64,000 nucleotides of DNA, from assembly GCF_002234675.1 (NCBI RefSeq), contig NC_019879.2, positions 23,245,855 through 23,309,854 on the forward strand, in the 5' to 3' direction. Shown piece by piece: positions 37,601-46,363 of this stretch; within the stretch, counting starts at the first letter, position 1; the number at the start of each line of letters is the position of its first letter. Both the position numbers and the translations under genes were made by a program. Under the pieces are notes generated by a model. That model did not search any database. It saw only the letters and a program-made list of their open reading frames with translations, and was not told the DNA's origin. This DNA comes from Oryzias latipes (Eukaryota; Chordata; Actinopteri; Beloniformes; Adrianichthyidae).

Positions 37601-40600
37601 ATCAGTAAGGCCATGGCCACACGCTCCAAATTCTCTTTTTTATGGTAACTGTGCCATAAAACTGAACAACAAAGCTTATTATTTAATGCCAATTTAAATA
37701 TTTGCCCCTTCAAAGTTACAGGGTGGAGAGAATACCTCCGAGGCTCTTTTAATGCCGCAGACTCACAAAAGTCACCGTCTTCACATTCAAAAACCTGCCG
37801 GCGGCTAATTTGTGCTGCAAAAAAACGACTCAAGGAAAACAACTTCTGATGCATTATTTATGAGTTTAACTGATTGCTCACTACTGCAAATATAAATGTA
37901 CACGTATGTAAATGTAGCTCCTTTCTTTTTAATCACTCCAGAGTCATTTTGCTACCTCTTGCTTGAGCATTGGGTTACCATGGTAACAGGTGTTTGGTAC
38001 TCACGAATGCTCGAAAAGTCGGAGACGTTACATTTCAATGGTTCAAATTTTTACTTTAAAAAACAAAAAATGCTTTCAAATTTGTAAATACCCAAATAGC
38101 CGTTTGTTTTGTAACTCTCAAAGTAGAACATTGGTTTATCTGAACCACAACTTAATTTAAAACAGAGCTCCATAGTGGATTTATTAGATTTGTCACTGAT
38201 TTTCAACAGTCTAAAGCTGCTAAAATACAACAAAACCAATTAAAATAAGGTGCAGATTTAGTTAAATTTAGGCTCTAATGGCAAAAACATGGTTTTCTCA
38301 CATAAACCCCTTTAAGTATGCATTGATTTGAGATTAATCTAGCCTGTTTTTAAGTCCATTAACCGTGTAAGCCTTACAACCCGTCGAAATGTTTGCAGTG
38401 TCGCTTCTCACGCTGTTATCCAGCTATGCAGATGTCTGTCAGCAGGAGGTAAAATGCTAAATCACCTCGCAGTCTCCGAGTTGATTTTCACATCATTTCC
38501 ACCTCCATTATTGTGATTTGATTTAAAGTGAGCGCTGCTGCTTGTGCAGTGCTGCATGCTATGTTTGCCTAAAAAAAAAAAAAACTTTTACCAGCTTCCT
38601 AACAGGCAGCTTTTTAGCTCCGTTGGGATTTATTTCCACACAAATGTCACATATTACTGCCTCATTTACAGCATCGCAGGCGGCGGCTCAAAGAAGGATG
38701 ACGGCCAGAAGAAAAAAGAGGATGATTTAAACATATTTTCCGTGGCCTCTGGTCATCTGTACGAGCGTTTTCTCAGGTGAGTTACTTTCCCTTGGAGCTG
38801 TGCGTGATGCACGACTCTCAGCCCCACTCACTCGTGTCATTTTCTTCTGTTTTTTTCTTTTTTTAGAATAATGATGGTGTCTGTCCTTCGGCACACAAAA
38901 ACGCCAGTGAAGTTCTGGTTTCTCAAAAATTATCTTTCCCCTTCTTTCAAGGTTTGTGTTCTTTACAGCACTCCTTTCACTCCGTATTTTACTACTAAGG
39001 CTCCATTATTTACTCTCTCTGTGGTTAGGAGACCATCTCTCACATGGCAGAGAAGTACAGCTTCCAGTATGAGTTAGTGCAGTATAAGTGGCCGCGTTGG
39101 CTCCACCAGCAGACGGAGAAACAGCGGATCATTTGGGGTTATAAGATCCTCTTCCTGGATGTCCTCTTCCCTTTGGCTGTGGATAAGATCATTTTTGTGG
39201 ACGCAGACCAGGTGAGGAGCAAAAACTGTGGCGTCACAGAAAAAAAATTAATTAGCTTTTCCTTCTTTATTTTATCAGTGCAATCTGAAAAAAGCAAATA
39301 AACATGCGATTAATTGACTATTTTCAACACAGTAACTAGATCCATGAAACAAACGTTTATTTGGTCAAAAAAGAAAAAGCACATAAGCTTTGGTAAAAAT
39401 ACTATATATCCAGTACTGCTGGGGCTCTCATATGGAAGCGTTTGTGTCATATTTCAAAACAAAAGTCAATACATACTTTTATATTTTCACAATAAAGCTG
39501 CATTCATTGACTCTAAAATAAAAGGAAAAATCCCTGCCAAACGGCTTTTTCTTTTTCTTCATTCTGTCACTTAACTAAAATCATCAAGAAAACGGTATTT
39601 AACATTCCCGGTATTGACTTTTATTTTGAAATATGAGTCAACTATGCTTCCATACTCTCAAATTGTCACAACTTACAATTAAACTTAAAAAATGGGACTT
39701 TAAGATTTACTCTGCTGCCAATAATTGTATGAATTTTTGTTGATGTTACTATTTAGGTGAAATAAAAAGACTTAAAACCAGTTTTTTTCAAACATGAGGG
39801 AAAAAAATTAATGAAAAGAAAGAAAAAATCTTCTTTATTTTATGTTTGATATTTATGATCTAGTTGTTCTGTTTATCTTTGTAAATTCCGTTTTAAATAC
39901 TTTTAAAAAGAATCGGAATCAAAAAATCTTGCAGCTGTGTTCAAAATATAAAAATATATTCGTAAGGCTTTCTGTGGAGAAAACAAAAACACATTTCTTT
40001 CTAAGTTTAACTTGGAATTGAATTAAATATATTTCCTGAATAGGGATACTTATTTACACAGAGCCATACTAGAAAACAGCAGACCCACTATGCCCGTATC
40101 ATATAGCTTTCATCCAGTATCCTGTTTCACAGAAAGTGCCGTTTGAGCAAAAAAAACGTTTGGCTAAAAGGAGCTTTACAGTTTCCACCGAAGACTCTAG
40201 TGGATCTGCTGCAGCTGATAAAATGAGTAAATGTCAAAATGTTGTATTTCAATAAAAAGTGTTTTTTTTAACCTAAAATCTTTAGTGCCAGGTCATAAAC
40301 ACTCTAATTTTGATTAAAGTGTGATTTGATTTGTGAGTTGGGACCGTACAGGAGCTCCATAAAACAAGTGGGAAAACATCAAAGAGTTGACAAACGTCGG
40401 GGAATCCGGCATTTTCCTAAAAAGTTTAAAAACGATTAACCCAACAACCTTTTTTTGCAAATATGGCTTCCAAAATTCAACTGAGTGTTTTTATTCCAAA
40501 CCTGAAATCACAAATGAATAATCAAATAAAAATAATTACCCAACATAAAATTATTATAATTAACCAGGAAAAAAGGCCCGAGTTCACTGAATGTGTTGAC

Positions 40601-43600
40601 ATTTCTATGCAAAAAGCGTCAGATGAGTTGGGAAGGGGGTCATGCAGGAGCCACTTTTCTTAAAATGGCCCCATTATCCACCAAAGTGAGCATCTCTTCC
40701 AGATAGTCCGAGCTGACTTGAAGGAGTTGAGGGATCTGGACTTGGAAGGTGCTCCTTATGGCTACACACCGTTTTGTGACAGCCGCAGAGAGATGGAAGG
40801 ATATCGCTTCTGGAAAAGTGGATACTGGGCCTCACATCTCGGACACCGAAAATACCACATCAGGTACAGAAACTGTAGCAGAGACGGATTTATACCTTTA
40901 TTATGTCTGCATCCAAAATGTAAAACCCAGCCAAACCTTAAATAGGTGACAAAGCAAACAGGTCTGTTGAATACTGGTTGTTAAAAAAGGGGGAACATCA
41001 GTTTTAGTTTCTAATTTGTACTATCTGGATAAAAAGCTTCACATTTCTGTTCTGCCTATCAAAGAATTGTACTATGGAACAAGTTGAAGACAACCAGTCC
41101 TTTCCATTTTCTGGCTCGACTAACTTAAGACTGCAATCAGAGATAATGGGTACCATGATGATGGTTATCAACCCTTTGTTTACCAAGGGTGGCCTCTCTA
41201 GACTGCCTGCCCATAAAAAATAGGAGCTTAATGCTTCATTTGAGACTTCGTTAATACCATTTAGAGCCATTGTGTGCCAACTACTTCAGTCAATATCAGC
41301 CCACTATATTTCAGGTCCATAAAAGAATCATATTTTTTTTTTCTTAGAACAGCAGATGACATCCCTTTGAAACACATCAATGACTTTTTTAGCAAAGTGC
41401 AGGAAAAATGAATTGGACTGATTGAAGGCCTTTTCTGGTTTTCCATTACTGTGCCGGTGTTCCAGAAAGACTTAAGACAGACTTAATAGCAGATCAGGGG
41501 GGAAACCTAAAGATGTGTGCAGTTTTGGTTTAATACACTTGTGTTGCCACGGCAACGGGATGCAGAACATGTAGACATAGATCATAAGTGTCAGGCTTTG
41601 AGTAGTTGGTATTTCTTTTAAATACCAAATACATTTAAATAATTGGAAGATAATGGTAGAAAAAAAGTGAATTTATTATAATTTTAAAAAGTAAACCCAT
41701 TTAAGACACAATTTAAATAGTATTGTTAATATTGTTAGCCTTTAAGGTGAGTATCAGCATTTTGATGGATGGTTGGACTGCTGTCTTACTTTATCTGACT
41801 TCATCAGAACTTTTTCCACTTTGCTTTGTGAGTGAGTTTCACCCCTAAAAGTACAAATAATAGCCCAAAAAATCTCCCGAAAGGACACAAAGATGAAGAA
41901 CGACCAGATAAATATTTATGGATGGGATAAGAATCAGAACAATCAGTTAACTCATATCGGATAATTCTGTGCCGTTTGCTGGAACTAGTTTATGTTATGC
42001 AAACAAAACTAAAGTGAAAAACAAAAGCAAAAATGTATTTATCCAAAGATTTATCAAAGTTATTAAGTACGATTAGAAATGAATTGGAAAAGATACATTT
42101 AAAAGTAAAAGATGATAAAGGAATACAGTACATGCATACGCCCACTCATCTTCAGTTATATACACCCACAAACACACGATGTCATTATAATGACAGTATT
42201 TTCAGACTAAGTTGCTGCGGAGTCGAAGCAGCCACAGAAAAAGAAAAGAATCGTATATAAGTCTCACAAAATACAGGAACAAGAACAGAAGTTTCATCAT
42301 GATAACAGAATAGAAAACAATAATTGACTGAACATACACATGCTTCACTACCGTAACACACTGATGCTTATTTAGCTTCATAAAACATAGGAGGAATCTA
42401 CTAAATCTGTTGAATTTTTTATCTTCTGTGTCGCTTATGAGAAATTCTGTGGAGCGGCGTTAAACTGAGCGGGGCTTCTTCTTCATAGTTTCTGTCAGTA
42501 GCAAATACTGATTACCGGTACACATACCTACAGTGCCCTCTAGTGTTTGTTGCCATTTATGAAAGAAAAAAAAAACGACTAATACCCCAAAAATATGGTA
42601 CCCTTAATCATAAATCAACATATTTGCACTTATACATACTGTGCAGTACAATTGGATGTAAGCTTGTAAAGATCCTGGATATTACCTGTTTAAAAATCAC
42701 GTATTTAAATAAAAATGGCTTCAGTGCATTAACCTTCTCTCATATATTTTTACGCAGCGCTCTGTACGTTGTCGATTTAAAGAAGTTTCGGAAAATTGCA
42801 GCTGGGGACAGATTACGCGGTCAGTACCAAGCACTGAGCCAAGACCCAAACAGTCTGTCAAACCTGGACCAGGTACTTCACTCCCCCATGCCGCCTTTGG
42901 ATTAGGTCAGGGACTTTCCCTTTGTGATGTTTTTGTCCCCTTTCAGGACCTTCCCAACAACATGATCCACCAGGTGGCCATTAAGTCTCTCCCTCAGGAG
43001 TGGCTGTGGTGTGAAACGTGGTGCGATGACTCCTCCAAACAAACAGCAAAGACTATAGACCTGGTGAGGCCAGCAGCTGTTACAATCCCCTTTTTTTTGC
43101 TTTTTATTCATCTAATTTCTTCCCTGGATGTTGAGTTTTTGGCGCTTCAATGGTGGAAACACGAGAGGCATATTTCCAGACACTAATGTCAGTGACACAA
43201 CTGCAAAGCGAATTTAGAGAATTGCTGGACAGGCTCCAGCAGACTGGAATAGGAAGTGGGATCTCATTGTGGAGAGGGTCAGCACTTGGTAACCCAGACA
43301 AGGAAGGGCCTAATATCCTTTTAGCAGAATTGGAAATCAGATTAAAGGCAAATGTACGACACAGGCAGTGCGGGGAATCAGAGTTGTTGGGACTAAGTGG
43401 TCCTGGTGGGATGATGTGTTCTATCTGCTTTTTTTTTTTGCAGTGCAACAACCCAAAGACCAAGGAGCCCAAGCTGACGGCAGCAGCAAGAATCGTACCC
43501 GAGTGGGTCGAATATGACAGCGAGATTAAAGGGCTGCTAAGAAAAGTCCAGAAACAGGAGGAGACGGCGGCACAAAGACAGACGCCCTCCTCCTCCAGCG

Positions 43601-43721
43601 CTAAAGGTAAAGAATGAAGGCAGCTTCCTTCATGTCTGAACTGGACCCTCATCCTTTACCATCATCTGCTCATAGTCCGTGTTTCTTTCCAACAGAACAA
43701 AACCGACGGGATGAACTTTAA
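90..43721 (+). CDS. uggt2: UGGT2, UDP-glucose:glycoprotein glucosyltransferase 2 (5' partial, 36 exons in window)
   Basis: This ER-lumenal folding sensor adds one glucose to N-glycans of misfolded glycoproteins so that they rebind calnexin/calreticulin. I read 36 exons with GT-AG borders. The phases fit at every junction and give 1410 codons plus TAA. The first visible exon encodes [14 protein letters not shown], a region that in UGGTs follows the signal peptide and start of the first thioredoxin-like domain, so roughly 100 residues lie upstream of the window. The C-terminal GT24 catalytic domain contains the DAD metal-binding motif and is very strongly conserved. The protein ends RRDEL, an ER-retrieval signal. 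UGGT1 and UGGT2 are close in sequence; I call UGGT2 because the neighbours are DNAJC3 and claudin-10, its partners in the human 13q32 block. No frame break was seen. Exon lists are in the three block entries that follow. Confidence 0.93.
488..3322. other. UGGT2 intron, gene-free
   Basis: Apart from the 616-bp MITE at 1345-1960 I see only AT-rich intronic sequence and no supported coding exon. Confidence 0.7.
1345..1960. mobile_element. 616-bp MITE with TA target duplication
   Basis: The ends are inverted copies: CCGTATTTTCCGGACTATAA on the left, and a right end that is its reverse complement with one or two changes. TA flanks both ends. Internal copies of the 'ctataagtcgc' motif recur near both ends. 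No coding sequence was seen. A TA target fits a Tc1/mariner-type mechanism, but the superfamily is uncertain. Confidence 0.75.
3905..4346. mobile_element. MITE-like element, about 440 bp, superfamily unclear
   Basis: The left end TCCGAATTCCTTCCCTACTC is matched in inverted orientation by the right end (ggaattcgga). Inside each end there are further 'agtgcactac/tatatagtag' palindromic segments. Exact ends and target duplication were not resolved. Confidence 0.5.
5045..8458. other. UGGT2 introns, mostly featureless
   Basis: Outside the coding exons (6310-6370, 6924-7015, 7105-7255) and the MITE at 6508-6912, nothing is recognised. The long intron 7256-8458 is AT-rich. Confidence 0.6.
6508..6912 (-). 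mobile_element. TTAA-family MITE, decayed copy (reverse)
   Basis: It starts tttaaagacccgctccaatc and continues with cttttgatctattttcaaa, the reverse complement of the right end of the intact family member at 44108-44654. It lies in a UGGT2 intron. Confidence 0.65.
10136..11296. mobile_element. 1.16-kb DNA transposon derivative with 6-bp target duplication CTAATG
   Basis: The left end TACGACAGAGTTTTAGGGCC is matched by an inverted right end differing mainly as GCGT versus AGAGT. The hexamer CTAATG directly flanks both ends (10130-10135 and 11297-11302). No intact transposase was seen. It contains the 3' end of an L2-like LINE at about 10970-11128. It sits in the UGGT2 intron between 9945 and 11426. 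Confidence 0.78.
10970..11128 (+). mobile_element. L2-like LINE 3' end
   Basis: The segment ends with 'gagacgactgttgttgtgaa', 'gggctatacaaataaaattg' and a (GAATT)n run, the familiar 3' end of fish L2-type LINEs. It is truncated and non-coding. The 5' limit is approximate. Confidence 0.7.
12030..12245 (-). mobile_element. Non-LTR retrotransposon fragment (reverse strand)
   Basis: It contains 'gggggcagcagtctcaccac', 'atgcccagaccttcctctcc', 'aaggagcagcggctttactc' and 'ctatctcaaagggagggctc', a landmark order I recognise from fish LINE reverse-transcriptase regions read backwards. A long chance ORF runs across it but it is not a gene. Family assignment is uncertain. Confidence 0.5.
15191..15718 (+). 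repeat. Left terminal inverted repeat of the 6.4-kb element
   Basis: It pairs with 21048-21574. From about 15224 to 15480 it holds some eleven degenerate copies of a roughly 20-22-bp unit around 'ttcacaaatgcacac'. It ends internally at the shared 'ggccccttacact'. Confidence 0.9.
17571..19000. mobile_element. 1.43-kb hAT-like element nested in the 6.4-kb transposon
   Basis: The 14-bp perfect inverted ends are CAGGGCTCCAGACT and AGTCTGGAGCCCTG. TGTAT flanks both sides (17566-17570 and 19001-19005); hAT elements usually make 8-bp duplications, so the match is incomplete. The right part has repeated 'gtcgca/tgcgac' motifs. No intact transposase was seen. It lies in an intron of the host element's integrase-like gene. 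Confidence 0.7.
19698..19936 (-). mobile_element. Rex1-like LINE 3' fragment (reverse strand)
   Basis: It begins with tandem 'tagaa' units followed by 'aataatccctgaggaaattc' and later has 'gccagagagttgtattgcct', a pattern I recognise from fish Rex1-type LINE ends. It lies inside the 6.4-kb transposon. Confidence 0.55.
21048..21574 (-). repeat. Right terminal inverted repeat of the 6.4-kb element
   Basis: It is the reverse complement of the left arm, including the CACAAATGCACAC-type tandem units, with a few substitutions and 1-bp indels. The very similar arms suggest a fairly recent insertion or conversion between arms. Confidence 0.9.
21581..23289. other. UGGT2 intron 3' of the large transposon
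   Basis: The segment 21581-22020 is GC-richer and may continue a repeat that starts near 15070 and was split by the 6.4-kb element. The rest is unassigned. Short ORFs here are not supported as genes. Confidence 0.4.
23290..34119 (+). CDS. uggt2: UGGT2 exon block 2: central thioredoxin-like and beta-sandwich region
   Basis: Coding exons: 23290-23421, 24730-24860, 24952-25047, 25131-25233, 26251-26330, 29076-29265, 29340-29498, 30224-30309, 33814-33898 and 34037-34119. Translated landmarks are [117 protein letters not shown] and [17 protein letters not shown]. These match the well-conserved second half of UGGTs, leading into the glucosyltransferase domain. The intron before this block (13649-23289) is 9.6 kb, mostly because of an inserted transposable element. 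The last exon ends WDSLV and is followed by a 4.5-kb intron, again enlarged by transposons. Confidence 0.88.
25310..25675 (-). mobile_element. TTAA-family MITE, decayed copy (reverse)
   Basis: It shares 'ctctgtttacacggtctccc', 'agcttacagcccctcccc' and 'gaaatactcagaaatgcaa' with the other reverse copies at 6.5, 27.5 and 49.3 kb. The outer ends are eroded. It lies in a UGGT2 intron. Confidence 0.6.
25961..26054 (-). mobile_element. 94-bp 5'-truncated RTE-like LINE end with perfect 14-bp target duplication
   Basis: TAAAGCCGATAATC occurs immediately before (25947-25960) and after (26055-26068) the insert. The insert has (CATC)n at one end and 'ccctttcggggtcacggggt' inside; read on the minus strand it ends in an 'aaaatggatggatg' tail, as fish RTE-type LINEs do. 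It sits in a UGGT2 intron. Confidence 0.85.
27465..27716 (-). mobile_element. TTAA-family MITE, decayed copy (reverse)
   Basis: It shares the 'agtttatagcccct', 'aataaagaaatcctcacaaa' and 'acctccatcatc' blocks with other copies and ends 'agagtgaatctttaaag', close to the family's terminal repeat. Confidence 0.55.
27887..28367. mobile_element. Possible solo LTR
   Basis: The segment is bounded by TGTGACGGGG and ...TTCGTCACA, giving TG...CA ends with a 7-bp inverted match, at about 480 bp. The flanks (acatat and cgtatc) do not form a clear target duplication, so this is tentative. Confidence 0.3.
29588..30137. mobile_element. MITE-like element, about 550 bp
   Basis: The left end has ATGCCTTAGTCACA and the right end has its exact complement TGTGACTAAGGCAT. 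No coding sequence was seen inside. It falls in the UGGT2 intron 29499-30223. No unambiguous target duplication was found. Confidence 0.6.
30310..33813. other. 3.5-kb UGGT2 intron, no recognised element
   Basis: No exon fits UGGT2 between 30309 and 33814. The part 30800-31680 is GC-richer and less simple than its surroundings but resembles no family I know. Confidence 0.5.
34978..36578. mobile_element. PIF/Harbinger-type element with CTG target duplication
   Basis: The ends GGGCCTCATTTATAAA and its perfect complement bound 1601 bp, with CTG on both sides (34975-34977 and 36579-36581). Sub-terminal 'gtgcgtacgca' palindromes occur at both ends. Only a broken Myb/SANT-like gene is present and no DDE transposase, so it is non-autonomous. 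Confidence 0.8.
35230..35740 (+). pseudogene. Decayed Myb/SANT-like accessory gene of the Harbinger element
   Basis: The start [20 protein letters not shown] is followed by [16 protein letters not shown]. The sequence then continues in other frames as [34 protein letters not shown] and [19 protein letters not shown]. Together these make the Myb-like DNA-binding protein typical of Harbinger elements, with at least two or three frame changes, one near a C/G homopolymer run (35471-35508). Confidence 0.65.
36856..38671. other. UGGT2 intron, unassigned
   Basis: Nothing is recognised apart from ordinary intronic sequence. ORFs of 60-90 residues here lack family matches or splice support. Confidence 0.5.
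38672..43721 (+). CDS. uggt2: UGGT2 exon block 3: linker, GT24 catalytic domain and RDEL tail
   Basis: Coding exons: 38672-38776, 38867-38951, 39029-39211, 40703-40863, 42758-42872, 42947-43063, 43444-43606 and 43696-43721. The first has a short Gly/Lys-rich linker ([16 protein letters not shown]) before [21 protein letters not shown] sequence, here [17 protein letters not shown]. The catalytic fold follows: [17 protein letters not shown], then [21 protein letters not shown] with the DxD metal/UDP-glucose motif, then [20 protein letters not shown] and [12 protein letters not shown]. The last exon contributes only EQNRRDEL and the stop. RDEL is a KDEL-type ER-retrieval signal. Confidence 0.92.
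39212..42757. other. Two UGGT2 introns flanking exon 40703-40863
   Basis: AT-rich sequence without a recognisable mobile element or second gene. Confidence 0.5.
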
Positions 43722-44045
43722 ATCCTGCCAGCTTCACGCAGAAGACGACGGAGGCAGCACCTTTTTACAAGCGGGCCACCTGTGAAACTTGAAGACAAAC
43801 AGTTCCATCTAAACATAGACGCAGAGTGTCGCCTCCCCACTGGAGGAGGAGGTGATCACTGCAGAGATGCCAAATCTGCTCCTGCAGTCAGGATGAGCGT
43901 GAGCTTTAGGAATCAGCAAGCTGGGTTTAAAAGGAGGGGAAAAGATAATGCTGGATCAATCAGAGCACTTTATTATGTGTTTTTGAAAATGAATTGTGTG
44001 CAGAGAATCAGGCAGAAGCGGCACGTTTTTGAGAACTTCACCTCA

Positions 44046-44051
44046 AATAAA
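44046..44051 (+). promoter_or_regulatory. Likely UGGT2 polyadenylation signal AATAAA
   Basis: AATAAA lies 325 bp after the UGGT2 stop codon, inside otherwise gene-free sequence and about 57 bp before a TTAA-flanked MITE. It is the first canonical signal I see downstream of the stop, which makes it the probable 3' end. No transcript evidence is available. Confidence 0.5.
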
Positions 44052-44107
44052 ATATTTGAGTTTCCTTCCATAACAAAAGCACGTTTTAGGTATATTTAAA
44101 ATGATCA

Positions 44108-44654
44108 TTAAAGACCCACTCTTAAGAAAATCATGTTTTTGGTATTTTCTTTAAATGCTCTTGTGCCGTTTTTCTGATGAAGGATGGCATATAAATATAT
44201 ATATATATATAGAAAATTAAGCTCAAGATTGCATGTCTGAGTCTCTTTATTCAAATCTTTCTCAATCAGAAGCAGAGGTTTTCCTCTGAAAAAAGGAGCG
44301 TATTTGTGACATAAAAATATACTGGGCGGGTCACGAGCTTCCTGCTCTGCTCCATTCTGATGCATCCACTGGATAGCGCCGATATTACTCGCCATTTTTG
44401 TTGCATGGATGATGTTAGATTAGGGGTAGGGAGGGGCAGTAAATTAGTGGAAGCTATGGGGAGGGAAAGGGGGGCGGGGTCGCTCCATACCAATGGTCCC
44501 GCCCACAACTAGGTCGAATTGCTAAGGCAGAAACTATTTTCAAGAAAACGACATAGGTTTTATTCATCATGTTGGCTAAAACAGCATAATCATAACTAAA
44601 GGACAACAGGAACGCTTTGAAAATAGATCAAAAGATAATCAGAGTGGGTCTTTA
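44108..44654 (+). mobile_element. TTAA-family MITE, best-preserved copy
   Basis: TTAA flanks the element (44108-44111 and 44651-44654). The ends AGACCCACTCT and AGAGTGGGTCT are perfect inverted repeats of 11 bp next to TTAA. A TTAA target is used by piggyBac and Kolobok elements; this end sequence looks more Kolobok-like, which is an inference. It lies just past the UGGT2 polyadenylation signal. Confidence 0.8.
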
Positions 44655-46033
44655 ATGGGAAAACGGTGACAGCTTTAAATTAAAGGCCAAATCGGATTGT
44701 TAATTTTTGCAAATTTGAAACAGGAAGTGGTTCAAATGTGCAAAAACATTCAGTAAAATCTAAATTAAAGTTTGCTCCTTCACTTTCAGCCTGCACTTTA
44801 ATGCTTCTCTGACTAAAAAAAGTCTGACTCATCCCATCAGGAAGGAAAGTAAAAACATAAAAATAAAGCCGCTGTTCAGGTTAAGTCAACCAATGCAGTT
44901 CTTAGAAAGAACTCAGTCCCTTCAGAGAAATCTGAAGCACAGTATAATAAGTAATGAGCTTTTGTTCTGAAAATCGTTTGATATGCATAAAGCAGAAGGG
45001 GGCGCTGCTAATGAGTTCCATTTCACTGAGGAACCTTTGGGGTAAAAAGGGCATTTTTACTGAACCATACTTGATTAAATGTAAAAAGAGCAGCTGCTCA
45101 AACTTTGCTACACCGAGTCGGTTTGTCCCACTATGTTTGATGTTTTTCTGCATCCAGGACTCATTTCTACCAGTGTGTTGATGTCAGTCTCTGTATTCCA
45201 TAGTTTTCAATCAAAACTGTACTTTTTGTTACTCAGGAATTGTGTTGTAGCAGTAAATAGTTCTTTGTACTTTACTTTGGTAAACTGCTTTACAGTTACT
45301 TATTCCTGTTTCAAAGGCAGCTGTCACCTCAAGTCAGGTCATTAATCCTCAGTGTTTTGGAAGACATCCCATTAGTTGGAATTTTTGAAGTTGAATTCAA
45401 ACGGATGATTTAGTTTCCAAACAAGGCGATTCTGAATCAAACGTCCTTTCAGAACCAGAAGGGGGGGGATCAGTTTACAAAAGAAAAAGTTTTCAGTTCA
45501 ATACATCAGTATATTTTCTTTTGACAACATAAGTTTTATTTAAATCAGGATGTTTCAAAAATAATCCTAATTTCTTCCTTTGTGTCCTAAAATGTGTACA
45601 ATTCCCAAGCAGTTTGTTCCAAGAGTTGTTGAAGAGCGTTACATCCTTAAAAAGCTGCTTTTGGCCGATCAGCTGGACTCACAGATTAAATAATCCTCAT
45701 TAAAGATCACATTTTAAGGTGGAAAACATTTTTTTACTTGTATTCAATTTCCTTTGTCAATTCATCAGCTCCTTTTTAAATGTTTTTTTTTCTCCATCTT
45801 GTAAATTCCACGATTTGCTCTCAGGAAACAGTGTGGTTCATGCTGGGGAGCAAAAAGTTCCTCTATGGCTTCTACAAATGCTAATGTAAACATCCAAAAG
45901 AAAATCAATCGTTTATTCCCGACGGCTCACAAAAGGTCAAAAACCAAGTCATCCGACATGAAAACCAAACTTTTTTCCACTGAAAACAAAGAATACAGAA
46001 CAACCATTTCCAATGAATGTACATAAATAAGTC
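44655..46033. other. Intergenic spacer between convergent UGGT2 and DNAJC3
   Basis: No coding or repeat feature is supported. The short ORFs on both strands are chance ones. Confidence 0.6.
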
Positions 46034-46039
46034 TTTATT
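46034..46039 (-). promoter_or_regulatory. Likely DNAJC3 polyadenylation signal AATAAA
   Basis: TTTATT on the plus strand reads AATAAA on the minus strand, 325 bp past the DNAJC3 stop codon. The inferred 3' ends of UGGT2 and DNAJC3 are about 2 kb apart and do not overlap. Confidence 0.45.
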
Positions 46040-46363
46040 TACATTTCAGGAACAAAAAATTAGTTCATATAAAAATAGAACAAATTGAATTGTGTGAACT
46101 GCAGGGTGCAATACTGGACACAAACATAATTTAAAGAGTCAAAGTCATAAAATTACTGTTTACGTTTTTTTTATGCAAGGCAGGTTTTTTTGTCAGCATA
46201 GCAACAGACCAAAGCGGCCTGAAGTGGAATCGTCGTTGGTAAACAACAAACAAAAGTCTGATTTAAAGGCCGTGAAGCTTAAAGATCATTTGTGGAACAA
46301 TCTCCCTTTTAAATAGGGAGGACAATAGAAAAATCCCACTCCAGCTTTGCTGGATAAGAAACC

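Noticed and set aside
43104..43652. 182-codon open frame on the minus strand
   Set aside because: It lies antisense to the UGGT2 exon 43444-43606 and its introns. It shows no recognisable family, and the opposite strand carries a clear conserved exon.
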